The position numbers were made by a program, and so were the translations under genes. Below, piece after piece: positions 8,576-17,800 of a stretch of DNA of 37,258 bases. Under the pieces are notes generated by a model. It saw only the letters and a list, made by a program, of their open reading frames with translations. It was not told where the DNA came from and ran no database searches. The stretch lies in the NCBI GenBank assembly GCA_937924145.1, contig CALDTJ010000085.1, positions 1 to 37,258 on the forward strand, read 5' to 3'. This stretch comes from an uncultured Saprospiraceae bacterium. Lineage in GTDB: Bacteria; Bacteroidota; Bacteroidia; Chitinophagales; Saprospiraceae. The stretch's first letter is position 1, and the number at the start of each line of letters is the position of its first letter.

Positions 8576-8675
8576 TTGGCAGTAAGGCAGTTGGCAGTAA
8601 GGCAGTTGGCAGTAAGGCAGTTGGCAGTAAGGCAGTTGGCAGTAAGGCAGTTGGCAGTAAGGCAGTTGGCAGTAA
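8574..8675. repeat. 15-bp tandem repeat, six full copies plus 12 bases
   Basis: The unit AGTTGGCAGTAAGGC is repeated perfectly six times (8574-8663), followed by a partial copy (8664-8675). It begins at the second base of the stop codon of the T9SS protein. Each unit is made of two similar halves (AGTTGGC + AGTAAGGC), i.e. a 7+8 structure. Because 15 is divisible by 3, the repeat gives long open frames on the opposite strand that are artefacts. Confidence 0.97.
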
Positions 8676-8689
8676 TCAAAAAATTTATT

Positions 8690-8735
8690 AGTCGTGTACC
8701 GTAAATCATATATCGTGTACCGTAAACCGTTTATC
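8690..8735. repeat. Imperfect direct repeat upstream of ribE
   Basis: Two imperfect copies of about 20 bases sharing TCGTGTACCGTAAA (about 8691-8704 and 8713-8726) lie between the 15-bp tandem array and the riboflavin synthase start. No FMN-riboswitch-like structure was recognised in this leader. Confidence 0.7.
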
Positions 8736-8737
8736 AA

Positions 8738-9331
8738 ATGTTCACAGGAATTATTGAAGTCTTAGGAAAAGTAGAGCGAATAGAAAAAGAAGGCACTAAT
8801 GTACACTATACCGTGAGTTGCTCGCTTTCTAATGAATTTAAAATCGATCAAAGTGTTTCTCATAATGGAGTCTGTTTGACGGTTATCGAATTAGCTGATG
8901 GGCAACACACAGTCACTGCTATTGAAGAAACCTTAAATCGTACCAATATAGGAGACTTGAAGGAGGGAGATATTGTCAATATAGAAAGAGCTATGTCTGC
9001 ATCTGCTCGTTTTGACGGACACTTTGTGCAAGGTCATGTCGATACAACAGCTAAATGCATAGCAATAGAAGTAGCAGACGGTAGTTGGTATTATACCTTC
9101 CAGTATGCCGTCAAACCAGAATGGTTGCTAGTTGATAAGGGGTCTATTTGTATAAATGGAGTAAGTTTGACGGTCGTTGAACCTAAGGGAGATACTTTTT
9201 CTGTAGCCATTATTCCTTATACTTATGAAAATACCATTTTTAAAAATATTGAAATCAATACGACGGTCAATCTAGAATTTGATGTAATTGGAAAATACAT
9301 CACTAAGTATATGGCCTTGTATCAGAAGTAA
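8738..9331 (+). CDS. ribE: Riboflavin synthase alpha subunit
   Basis: A 197-residue protein that starts with the invariant MFTGIIE and consists of two homologous lumazine-binding beta-barrels (about 1-97 and 98-197). Matching motifs are visible in each half: HNGVCLTV and INGVSLTV, plus GHFVQGHVDTT at the inter-repeat boundary. It dismutates two 6,7-dimethyl-8-ribityllumazine molecules to riboflavin and a pyrimidinedione, the last step of riboflavin synthesis, as a cytosolic trimer. The length matches the family. No other rib gene is near. The symbol ribC is used for the same enzyme in some species. Its leader is occupied by tandem repeats rather than a visible regulatory element. Confidence 0.96.
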   Translation: MFTGIIEVLGKVERIEKEGTNVHYTVSCSLSNEFKIDQSVSHNGVCLTVIELADGQHTVTAIEETLNRTNIGDLKEGDIVNIERAMSASARFDGHFVQGHVDTTAKCIAIEVADGSWYYTFQYAVKPEWLLVDKGSICINGVSLTVVEPKGDTFSVAIIPYTYENTIFKNIEINTTVNLEFDVIGKYITKYMALYQK

Positions 9332-9409
9332 AATATTCATCGTCGGGCTATTATATTCTAGCAAAATAAAAAATACACTTCTTTATCAAAATCTTCTCAA
9401 TCTATTTTC

Positions 9410-9919
9410 ATGGCAACTTCTAATATGTCCGAATTACTAAAATCTATTCCTCAAGTAGGAAAGGTTGAGTGGATTGGTATAAGAGCAAAAAGAAGAGCTG
9501 ATTTAGTCGAAGTAGATCATGCAGAAATCACGATTGAAGATGGTTTAGTAGCAGATCATTATAGCAGCAAAAAAGGAAAACGACAAGTAACGCTCATACA
9601 AGCAGAACATTTAGAAGCCGTTGCTGGAATGCTTCAAAAGAAGGAACCTATCAGCCCATTTTTAACTCGAAGAAACATCGTTGTATCTGGATTAAATCTA
9701 AATGCATTAAAGAATCAGCAATTTATGATTGGCCCTGAAATAATTTTAGAGGGAACAGGTTATTGTCATCCATGTTCTAGAATGGAAGATAATCTAGGTG
9801 CTGGTGGTTATAACGCCATGAGAGGTCATGGAGGCATCACCGCCAGAGTAATTCAAGGTGGAACTATTCAAAAAGGGGCAACGATCAAATTCATAGATAA
9901 AAAGATAAAAGTTGATTGA
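9410..9919 (+). CDS. MOSC domain-containing protein
   Basis: A 169-residue stand-alone MOSC domain. It contains the conserved cysteine in the TGYCHPCSRMED segment (Cys119 and Cys122) and the downstream glycine-rich YNAMRGHGGITARVIQGG stretch typical of the family, whose members handle sulfur or molybdenum cofactor (moaA/YiiM-type detoxification of N-hydroxylated compounds, Moco sulfurase C-termini). QVTLIQAEHLEAV is also family-typical. There is no signal peptide, so it is cytosolic. No molybdenum-cofactor gene is nearby, so the substrate cannot be specified. A second in-frame ATG five codons in (9425) is an alternative start. It lies 78 bp after ribE on the same strand without a clear terminator between them. 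Confidence 0.88.
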   Translation: MATSNMSELLKSIPQVGKVEWIGIRAKRRADLVEVDHAEITIEDGLVADHYSSKKGKRQVTLIQAEHLEAVAGMLQKKEPISPFLTRRNIVVSGLNLNALKNQQFMIGPEIILEGTGYCHPCSRMEDNLGAGGYNAMRGHGGITARVIQGGTIQKGATIKFIDKKIKVD

Positions 9920-9995
9920 TTATTAGCAAACTCCCATTGCGATTCATGGTGAAATCAACCAATAATTAATCAACTAGTCAACCTCTAAAAGTACA

Positions 9996-10622
9996 ATGCG
10001 ATTATTAAAAATCATACCTTTTCTAATTGGTCTTTGCTTATTCCAACAAACAACAATTTTTGGTCAAACACAACGCTTTAAAGCAGGAATAAATCTGGGG
10101 CTAACTGCTGCACAAATTAACGGCGATGATTCCGCTGAATTTAATAAATTAGGGCTTACAGCAGGTGTTCGAGCCTATACCATTCTAACGGAGAAGTCAG
10201 ATCTAATTATCGAAATTTTATATAGCCAGCGTGGTAGTCGCACAAAATTACTAGCAAATGCATCGGGTCCAGATCAATTAATCAATCTTCAATATATTGA
10301 AGTGCCGATTATATATACCATCAAGGACTGGTATCAAGAGGATGAGGATTATCACAAAATGCATTTCCAAGCAGGACTTTCCTACGGTCGATTATTCAAT
10401 AGTAGGTTTGAAAATACAGGCTTATCTGCTACCCAGCCATTCCTAAGAGAAAATGATTTTAGTTGGTTGGCAGGAATTACTTTTCATACAAATGCTAATG
10501 TGGGGTTTTATGCTCGATACACTCGATCCATGAACCTACTATATAAAAATACAGACTCCAATCCGAACGCTAACTCTCTATTAAGTTTTTACCTTACCTT
10601 TGGCGGGGTCTATGTTTTTTAA
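9996..10622 (+). CDS. Outer-membrane beta-barrel protein (PorT-like family)
   Basis: A 208-residue protein. It has a signal peptide (residues 1-23, LIGLCLFQQTTIFG) followed by QRFKAGINLGLTAAQINGD, the usual first strand of the Bacteroidota small beta-barrel family (OMP_b-brl_2, which includes PorT). Alternating strands follow (LIIEILYSQRGSRT, YIEVPIIYTI, FQAGLSYGRLF, VGFYARYTRSMNLLY), ending with the aromatic terminal strand FYLTFGGVYVF. It is probably a porin or structural outer-membrane protein. The family is broad and no specific function follows. It is about 76 bp downstream of the MOSC gene. Confidence 0.85.
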   Translation: MRLLKIIPFLIGLCLFQQTTIFGQTQRFKAGINLGLTAAQINGDDSAEFNKLGLTAGVRAYTILTEKSDLIIEILYSQRGSRTKLLANASGPDQLINLQYIEVPIIYTIKDWYQEDEDYHKMHFQAGLSYGRLFNSRFENTGLSATQPFLRENDFSWLAGITFHTNANVGFYARYTRSMNLLYKNTDSNPNANSLLSFYLTFGGVYVF

Positions 10623-10785
10623 GTTATTTTATAGCTTTCCGATAGTTGCTCGTATCTTTGAATCAAAAAAAACGTAGTACTTTCAAATTTATTAGGCAGA
10701 ATAAACGGGATCATTTTCTTTAAAATTTGAGCTTAGGTTATTTTTAGTGCCTTACACATTCCTTATTTACTAGCATTTTATAAAT

Positions 10786-11292
10786 ATGAAAAATAGCATT
10801 CATTCTACTCTATTCGCATTGATATTAATAGTTCTATTGAGTAGTTGCGGAGGAGGTGAAAATTCCAATAACGACAGTAAATGGAAACAAGCTGACAAGG
10901 TCAAGGTTTCTAGTCTTCCGAGTATTTCTTTTGAAGAAATGAAGAAAATTTACGAAGGTGCTGATTTTATTGACATCATTTTCTACAATGTAGACTTTAG
11001 TATGAGTGTCAATAATAAAGCAAACATCCAAAGAATGGTAGGCATGGTCTCGACTAATGTCGCCCAATTGAATCCAAGTTGTCAAGCAATGGGTCGATTG
11101 TTTTTCCAAAAAAATGGAGAATTATTGATCGAGGCAGATATGTATTATGACGAAACCTGTAAATACTTCGTTTTCCAAAAGAATGGAAAGCCAGCTTATG
11201 CTAACTATATCACTCCCGAAGGACAAGCCTATTTTGCTAAAATCTTTTCTCAAGTAAAGGTAGAACCAGCAGCAGGTGCGCCTGTACAATAA
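10786..11292 (+). CDS. Small lipoprotein of unknown function
   Basis: A 168-residue protein with a type II signal peptide: hydrophobic stretch ALILIVLLSS and lipobox LSSC, so Cys21 would be lipidated, followed by Gly-Gly-Gly and a short polar linker. The mature part (about 40-160) mixes strands and helices with two cysteines (about 99 and 126) that could pair. No known domain was recognised. Codon use looks like that of its neighbours. It is followed 32 bp later by a strong bidirectional terminator. Confidence 0.75.
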   Translation: MKNSIHSTLFALILIVLLSSCGGGENSNNDSKWKQADKVKVSSLPSISFEEMKKIYEGADFIDIIFYNVDFSMSVNNKANIQRMVGMVSTNVAQLNPSCQAMGRLFFQKNGELLIEADMYYDETCKYFVFQKNGKPAYANYITPEGQAYFAKIFSQVKVEPAAGAPVQ

Positions 11293-11324
11293 AGCCAGAG
11301 TCATAAAAATAGGTTCTTTAATAG

Positions 11325-11364
11325 AAAAAAGGATAGCTTTCTGATGAAAGCTATCCTTTTTTTT
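11325..11364 (+). terminator. Bidirectional rho-independent terminator
   Basis: The stem AAAAAAGGATAGCTTT (11325-11340) pairs with its complement (11347-11362) around a 6-base loop and is followed by T8 on the plus strand; the minus strand also ends in T6. It separates the lipoprotein gene (plus) from the convergent sucB gene (minus). Confidence 0.92.
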
Positions 11365-11372
11365 GCACTAAA

Positions 11373-11406
11373 TAGTCTTTCCAGCCCGTACGGGCTGGAA
11401 AGACTA
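11373..11406. repeat. Perfect 34-bp palindrome
   Basis: This is a fully self-complementary sequence whose GC-rich core CCAGCCCGTACGGGCTGG stands out from the AT-rich surroundings. It ends 9 bp before the sucB stop codon. It resembles an intergenic REP-type palindrome more than a terminator, because the neighbouring hairpin already supplies that function. Confidence 0.9.
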
Positions 11407-11414
11407 AACTTATA

Positions 11415-12953
11415 TTATAAATCCAATAACAAAGTTGTTGGATCTTCTAGCAGTTGTTTCACTTTCACTAAGAAGGTAACAGAAGTACTACCATCAATTA
11501 CTCGGTGGTCATAAGACAATGCCAAGTACATCATTGGTCGAATCTTCACCTCACCATTCACAGCCATTGGACGCTGCTGAATCGTGTGCATTCCCAATAC
11601 GGCCGATTGAGGTTTGTTTAGGATTGGAGTACTCATCATCGACCCAAAAACACCACCATTTGTAATAGTAAATGTTCCACCTCTCATTTCATCCAAAGTC
11701 AATTTACCACTTCTTGCCTTACCTGCTAACTCTTTAATTTTTAATTCTATTTCGTGGAATTTCAAAGATTCTACATTGTGTACAGGAGGCACTACCAAAC
11801 CAGTTGGTGTAGAAATCGCAATGGAAATATCAGCATAATCATGGTAAACTAAGTGGTCACCATCAATCATCGCATTTACATCTGGCATCTCCATAAGTAC
11901 CTTAGCACAGGCTTTAGAAAACAGAGACATAAAGCCTAGTTTCACCCCATACTTAGCAACAAATTGCTCTTGGTATTTCTTTCTTAATGCCATTATATTA
12001 GTCAAGTCAACTTCGTTGAAAGTTGTCAACATCGCTGACTCATGCTTAGCCGCTAATAAATTTTTAGCAATTGTTCTACGCATCCGAGACATCTTCTTCC
12101 GCTCTGTTCCTCTAGTACCTCCCGCAGATATAGCTGGTGCTTTCGGAGCAGCAGGTGCAGCTGATTTAGGAGCTGATGTCGTGGCAGGTGCAGCTGATTT
12201 ATTAGCTGCCGCTTTCAGAGCATCTTCCTTCGTCACTCTTCCGTCTCTTCCCGTTCCTTGCACATTACTTAGGTTATTCTCTCGCATAATTTTCGCTGCC
12301 GCAGGAGAAGGGTGGCCTGATACAGCCGATGGTTGTGAAGTCGTAGCAGCAGGCGCTGATACTGTTTTGGCAGGAGCACTTGTTGCAGTTGCTCCAACTT
12401 CTATCCTTGCTACCAAAGCGCCAATCTCTAAATCATCACCTTCCGCAGCCACATGTATTAATTTACCTGTCGCTTCTGCTGGAAACTCTAAAGTCGCTTT
12501 ATCTGATTCGAATTCACAAATTGGATCATCTAAATTTACAGTCTCTCCATCACCAATTAACCATTGAGATAAAGTAACTTCCGTAACAGATTCACCAATC
12601 GTTGGTACTTTCATTTCTATTACTGAGACTGCACCATTACTGGCAGCAGGGGCACTTGCTTTTTTAGCAGGTTTAGCAGCTGGTGCGGGAGCAGGCGTTG
12701 CAGCTCCTGATGTCACACTAGTATCTACTTTAGCCACCAAGGCGCCAATTTCTAAGTCATCACCCTCAGCAGCTACCCAGATTAATTTACCTTCTGCCTC
12801 AGCAGGAAATTCTAAAGTCGCTTTATCTGATTCAAACTCACAAACAGGTTGGTCTAATTTGACGATATCGCCATTACCTACAAGCCATTGAGATAAGGTA
12901 ACTTCTGTAACTGATTCGCCAATAGTTGGCACTCTTAATTCTATTAAACTCAT
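11415..12953 (-). CDS. sucB: 2-oxoglutarate dehydrogenase E2 (dihydrolipoyllysine succinyltransferase) with two lipoyl domains
   Basis: A 512-residue protein. Two lipoyl domains (about 1-78 and 112-187) each carry the lipoylated lysine in [12 protein letters not shown] (Lys44 and Lys152). Ala/Pro/Lys-rich linkers follow, then a peripheral-subunit-binding domain (about 213-250, [15 protein letters not shown] ... [14 protein letters not shown]). The catalytic acyltransferase core is at about 284-512, with the active-site motif YDHRVIDG (His483, Asp487). Sequence such as [15 protein letters not shown] and [12 protein letters not shown] is typical of succinyl- rather than acetyl-transferases. It acts in the TCA cycle with SucA and Lpd. 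Most succinyltransferases have one lipoyl domain, so the duplication is notable. sucA is not adjacent. The gene ends close to a palindrome and a bidirectional terminator. Confidence 0.93.
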   Translation of the reverse strand: MSLIELRVPTIGESVTEVTLSQWLVGNGDIVKLDQPVCEFESDKATLEFPAEAEGKLIWVAAEGDDLEIGALVAKVDTSVTSGAATPAPAPAAKPAKKASAPAASNGAVSVIEMKVPTIGESVTEVTLSQWLIGDGETVNLDDPICEFESDKATLEFPAEATGKLIHVAAEGDDLEIGALVARIEVGATATSAPAKTVSAPAATTSQPSAVSGHPSPAAAKIMRENNLSNVQGTGRDGRVTKEDALKAAANKSAAPATTSAPKSAAPAAPKAPAISAGGTRGTERKKMSRMRRTIAKNLLAAKHESAMLTTFNEVDLTNIMALRKKYQEQFVAKYGVKLGFMSLFSKACAKVLMEMPDVNAMIDGDHLVYHDYADISIAISTPTGLVVPPVHNVESLKFHEIELKIKELAGKARSGKLTLDEMRGGTFTITNGGVFGSMMSTPILNKPQSAVLGMHTIQQRPMAVNGEVKIRPMMYLALSYDHRVIDGSTSVTFLVKVKQLLEDPTTLLLDL

Positions 12954-13096
12954 TTTATAGAAATGATTGGTTTTTAATGATGTCTGTTTTTGACAGGAAT
13001 AATAACAGCTTTTACTCTATAACCGTTACTAGGGCTGCAAATATAAGTGTAAATTTTTAGAGAATTAGATAAATTTGTTTGATTTACAGCTACAAA

Positions 13097-13771
13097 CTAT
13101 CCTCTTTTACTAACTGGTAACCAAATATCCTCACGAATTGTTTTTTCAGAGACTTCTTCCAAGATTAAAATTAGTAATTCATCTTCCGAAAAATCATTCC
13201 CTGTATCTACCTGATATCTAAAATTACGATTCAAACTATTTAGCATAGTCGCAAAATTAATTTTCCAATGATCGTTCTCTAATTTGAATTTAACAGGAAA
13301 TTTTTCGTCTGTCCCCTTTGGCCCTAGCCATACATCCGCATATCTTCCTGTAGCTTTTTTTCGGATTTTAATGATTTTCAACTCTAAACTAGCCAATGCT
13401 TCAAAATCAAGAAATTCTTTTCTCAAAGTGTTGGCATAAATCTTTTTAGGTTTAATACTTCCATCCATCAATTGTCTAGCAGGCATTTCTTGCCTTAAAT
13501 AAAGCACAATTAATTTATTATAAAAACTTAATCTACTCACTCTAGCAGAATCGGCATCTAATGCCATATCCCCCAACTTACCGTAAAAATCTAGCGTTTT
13601 CTGGTCAATAAATTCAGCAGCCTTAGTACCATTACCTTCAAACAAGGCAATCTGATAGGCTGTAAAAGTATCTTTTATAATATCTTCTTCAGAAGGACCA
13701 CAACTGGTCAAACCGATTAGGAATAAACAACAAACCAAAGAATTAAGTAGAAGGCTATTTTTCATTTTCAA
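13097..13771 (-). CDS. Lipoprotein of unknown function
   Basis: A 224-residue protein with a type II signal peptide (lipobox LTSC, Cys24). The mature domain starts with helices (EEDIIKDTFTAYQIALFEGNGTKAAEFI) and continues with strands ending in FKLENDHWKINF, a pattern reminiscent of NTF2/SnoaL-like folds; this is a fold-level guess only. It is 18 bp downstream of the propeller lipoprotein gene 13790-14791 and surely co-transcribed with it. There is a 143-bp spacer before sucB. Confidence 0.72.
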   Translation of the reverse strand: MKMKNSLLLNSLVCCLFLIGLTSCGPSEEDIIKDTFTAYQIALFEGNGTKAAEFIDQKTLDFYGKLGDMALDADSARVSRLSFYNKLIVLYLRQEMPARQLMDGSIKPKKIYANTLRKEFLDFEALASLELKIIKIRKKATGRYADVWLGPKGTDEKFPVKFKLENDHWKINFATMLNSLNRNFRYQVDTGNDFSEDELLILILEEVSEKTIREDIWLPVSKRG

Positions 13772-13789
13772 TTTGGATGATATGCTTAA

Positions 13790-14791
13790 TTACCGCGCCC
13801 TATAAGCAAATTTATAAATCGTCCCTTTCCCACTTTTTCCTTCATTTGAGATGTATAAAGTTCCATCAGCCGCAAAAACAATACCTTCTGGTTGTTCATG
13901 TATCTTCTTTTTGAGTTTGACTATATGTTGAATATCACCAGCTCGATTGAGTACGACTAATAATTTACCAACAGAAGAAGTAATATAAATATCACCCGTT
14001 TTAGGATGTACGGCTAAACCAGAAGGGCCAAAAATAAATTCTTCTCCTGGTTGAAATAGTTTAACTAGCTTATCAATTTTAGCTAAAGTATTATTTACCT
14101 CTAAGAAGTTCTTCACCGCCTCTACACTAATCGTGTAAATTGGTGTTTCGTCCATTTTCATAGAATCCAAATCAATAGCAAAGATGCCTTTTTTAAATTC
14201 AAAATCTTCACCTTTACCCGCCTTACCTTTACAGCTTAGTAGCAATCGATTATCGAATGAATCATACCCCAAACCTTCCACATCACTATTCTTATTGAAA
14301 GTAAATTTATGCTTGATTAATTCTTGATTCTTTTCTCCAAAGTTCACAACTTCATATAGCGTTCCAGAACTTTTCACAACAAATACTCGCCCATTGGCAA
14401 ATTCAACACCTTCGTAATCTCCATCTTTATGAAATTTGCCTTCTTCCTCTACTTCTCCAGTAGTCGTATTTATCATAAATAAATCTCCTTCCTCATCTTG
14501 CACCGCATATAAATATTTACCAGTAGGGTCTATTCCTAAACCAGAAATTTCTTTTAGCTTATTTGGTAATTTAAATGTCTCTACAGGCTCATCTAGTTGA
14601 TAAGGAAAGTTATGATCGGGTGCCAATTCAAATTGGTCATCAATTTCGGTAGTCGTATCCAGTTCCATAACAGAAGTAACGTTTGACTCAGAAATTGGTT
14701 TGTCTGGCGTCGTAGTTTTTTGCGACTCACAACCAACTATCAAATTCAAAAGCAAAGCAAATAAACAAAGGGGCATATCGTGGTATTTCAT
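13790..14791 (-). CDS. SdiA-regulated-like beta-propeller lipoprotein
   Basis: A 333-residue protein with a lipoprotein signal peptide (ALLLNLIVGC, Cys21), an acidic linker, and then a repeated beta-propeller sequence: LKEISGLGIDPTGKYLYAVQDE, GDYEGVEFANGRVFVV, DVEGLGYDSFDNRLLLSC, FGPSGLAVHPKTGDIYITSS, QPEGIVFAADGTLYISNE. The pattern, especially ISGL at the start and PEG near the end, fits the SdiA-regulated (PF06977) group of NHL/SMP-30-like propellers, some of which bind Ca2+ or act as esterase-like enzymes. Anchoring to the inner face of the outer membrane is predicted. It sits between the cyclase gene (89 bp upstream) and another lipoprotein (18 bp downstream). The substrate is unknown. 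Confidence 0.82.
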   Translation of the reverse strand: MKYHDMPLCLFALLLNLIVGCESQKTTTPDKPISESNVTSVMELDTTTEIDDQFELAPDHNFPYQLDEPVETFKLPNKLKEISGLGIDPTGKYLYAVQDEEGDLFMINTTTGEVEEEGKFHKDGDYEGVEFANGRVFVVKSSGTLYEVVNFGEKNQELIKHKFTFNKNSDVEGLGYDSFDNRLLLSCKGKAGKGEDFEFKKGIFAIDLDSMKMDETPIYTISVEAVKNFLEVNNTLAKIDKLVKLFQPGEEFIFGPSGLAVHPKTGDIYITSSVGKLLVVLNRAGDIQHIVKLKKKIHEQPEGIVFAADGTLYISNEGKSGKGTIYKFAYRAR

Positions 14792-14880
14792 TTTATAATT
14801 CTAGGTGATGAGATTGCAAAGTAATATAGGAATTAGGATATGAGGTAGGATATATTTTGACAACTCTCAGGCATTACACC

Positions 14881-17800
14881 CTATTTTCTTAGGATCAATT
14901 GCTGCATCCGCTTTCTAAACAAAAATTGAGGTGTTTCACTATATAATTTTTGATATAAATTTAACGCTTGCTTGCGGTACATCTCTTTGTCCGTTGCCAC
15001 TTTATACAATTCATAGTAAATATCCGCTTGCTCTTTTTGATTTTTTTCTTGATTTAATAATTCTTCTAAAATCTCAGTAGCAGAAGCCATCTTACCTTCG
15101 GAGTAGGCTACTCTAGCTCCTAGTATGCGAGCATCAAATAATAAATCGGGATTACCTAACTCAGTTGCAATGGCTAAAGCCTCTTCTTGAGCTACTTTTG
15201 CTTCCTCTATTTTTCCTTGTGCTACTAAAGGTTTACCCTTCTCAATCAAACTACTCCCCAAAACTAAACGATTATTGATTTGACGAGTGACCTCTATGGC
15301 TAAATCATAATAATTGACCGAGATTTCAAATTGATCTTTATAAAAATAAATATCTCCTAAAGTATTAACTGCTTTGGCAATACCTTTTTTATAACTCAAT
15401 TCTCTACACAAGGCTAACTGTCGCTCTAAAAACTGAATTGCTTTATCAAATTCTCCTTTGACCGTATGCAAATCACCAATTAGTCCCAACGTGATCGCTA
15501 TACCCTGTTTATCCCCTAACTCCTCTACTAACTCTAGGTCTTTTTCAAAGTGATGCATCGCCTGTTCGTAATCTCCTTTTCGCTCATAGACACTCCCAAT
15601 ACACCCCGTAGCAATTGCAGTCAATTGTTTATTTCCTAATTCTTGGCTCAGTGCCAATCCTTCGGTATAACACGTTAAAGCAGCATCATAAGCACCCTGT
15701 TCAAAGTAGACAATGCCCATATTGGTATAAAGCGTTGCCATCCCTTGCTTATCCTTTGCCTTTTTACAAACTTCTAATTGAGATTGTTGCCAGCGAATCC
15801 CCTCTTCATAATTGCCCTCATTCATGTAGGTCAAGCCTAAATTAGCGACAATCTGAGCGTTTTCAGCAGTATAATCGTTGCGCTTGCTGATGTGAATACT
15901 CTTGATAAAATACTCTTCTGCTTTTTTGTATTGTCCTTGTCGGAAATACAAATTACCCAAATTTCCGAAAACTTTGAAGACACCATATTGGTCATCGACT
16001 TGTTCAAAAAATTGGATGGCTTTTTCTAAGTGAACCCTTGCATTATCATACTGACCTTTTAGCATCAGTAAATTTCCATAGCTATTATGCGCCTGCCCTG
16101 CTCGTATCTGATTATCAAATTCAGGCGATAACTTGATTGTTTTTTTCAGAATTTTTTCACACTCATCCCATTCTCCAATTAATTCTAAAATAGCTGCTTT
16201 CTTTAATAAAGCTCTCACTCGTTCGACAGCACCGTTTGGGGTTCCCTTTAGATTTTTAATTAATTTATCATAAAGGAATAACGCTTGCTTATTTTGGAAA
16301 TTCTTACGAGCATAATCCGCAGCTTTTCGAGTATACTCATTGTGCTTATCTATCGCATCCGCATGCTCATAGTGGAAAGATAAATCAAGGTACTTCTCTT
16401 CTAATTTATCTGCATAGACCTTCTCAATTGCCTTGGCTATCAGAAAATGTAATTCTCTAAGTCTTGTCCGCAACTGCATTTCATACACTGCTTCTCTCAG
16501 CAAGGAATGTTTAAAAATATAGCGCAATTCGTTGATCGCTCGCCAAATTTGACCTTGCTCTGCTGTTTTAATTTGTTCTTTTAAAATATCTAGAGAAGTT
16601 GTCACATCATCCTCTTCGAAAAGATGTTGCGAGCGCATTACCTCCGTCAAAACAGGCAATTCAAACTCCCGACCAATAACTGCCGCCGCCTTAACCGTTT
16701 CCTTCACCAAAGAAGAGAGTCGATCAATACGAGCCATCAAAACAGAATTGATTGAAGAAGAAACTTTGATGCTCTTATCTCTAATATGCCATATTCCATC
16801 TTCCAATTCGAGTAACTGACTCTCTGAGAAATACTCTAAAATCTGCTCTGCATAAAATGGGTTTCCATTCGTCGAGCGGACCAATAATTCAAAAAATTCT
16901 TTATCAATATCCCCTTTCAAACGATTGACGACAAAAGCCCTCAATGGTTCTGGTTGTAAAAACTTTAAGTCAAAATTGACTTGTGTAATATTATTTTCTT
17001 TAATTAAATCAGCTGGAATTAATAATGGCTTTGTACCATCATCTTTATATCGGGAAGTTGCCAATATGTAGATAGGAAAATCTTTCAATTGTCGCACCAT
17101 TGCCTTCAACAATTCCATAGAATTATCATCGAACCAATGTCCATCCTCTAATTCAATAACAATCGGACGAATTAAAGCCTCTGCTTTAAAAATAGTAATA
17201 ATGGCAATTAGAATATTCTGGTAGCGACCTTTTGCATCCAACTGTTCCCATAAAGAATCGGAATAACGAATATCAATTTGTGCAGCTAAAATGGATCTAG
17301 TTCTAGAAATTTCCAGATAGACCTCATTCGCCTCTTCGTGCTTGATTCTACTAATATCATTTAACAACCATTGAAAACGTCGTTCAAAAGCTGTTCGATT
17401 ATCTATTTTTGAATTTTCAGGCGACTGCTCAAAATAATTTTTCAAAAAGAAGACAAAAGGATTAAATGGCTTTCGCAAAATTTGATCCGCCTGACAAGAA
17501 AACCATGAAGCAATTCCTTTCTTTTGGAAATACTTTCTCAGTTCAAAAGAAATTCGACTTTTACCAATTCCCGCCTCACCGTATATGTAAGCCAATCCTA
17601 ATTTTTTCTCTTTAAATACCTTTTTAGAAAAGTTCTTCAATGCCTTCAACTCTACATCTCTACCAACAATTTTGCCTGAGTAAACAGGTTCTTCACTAAC
17701 ATTTCGCCCCTTCAAAACATAGGTAGGCACATCTCGCATGATGCCCTTATAAGAAATATCGCCTTTATGCTTAAACTGAAAATTTCTACTTTTCTGAATT

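Noticed and set aside
8574-8675. CRISPR array
   Set aside because: The repeats are 15 bp with no spacers between them and no cas genes are present; it is a plain tandem repeat.
8479-8737. Two open frames on the minus strand with repeated TANCL or PYCQL pentapeptides
   Set aside because: They are the translation of the 15-bp tandem array at 8574-8675, whose length is a multiple of three; they overlap the T9SS gene and have no protein-like start.
8676-8737. FMN riboswitch upstream of ribE
   Set aside because: The leader is only about 60 bases beyond the repeat array and shows none of the conserved RFN-element blocks.
12016-12577. Long plus-strand open frames within sucB
   Set aside because: They arise from the Ala/Pro-rich linkers and duplicated lipoyl domains read on the opposite strand; sucB explains the region.
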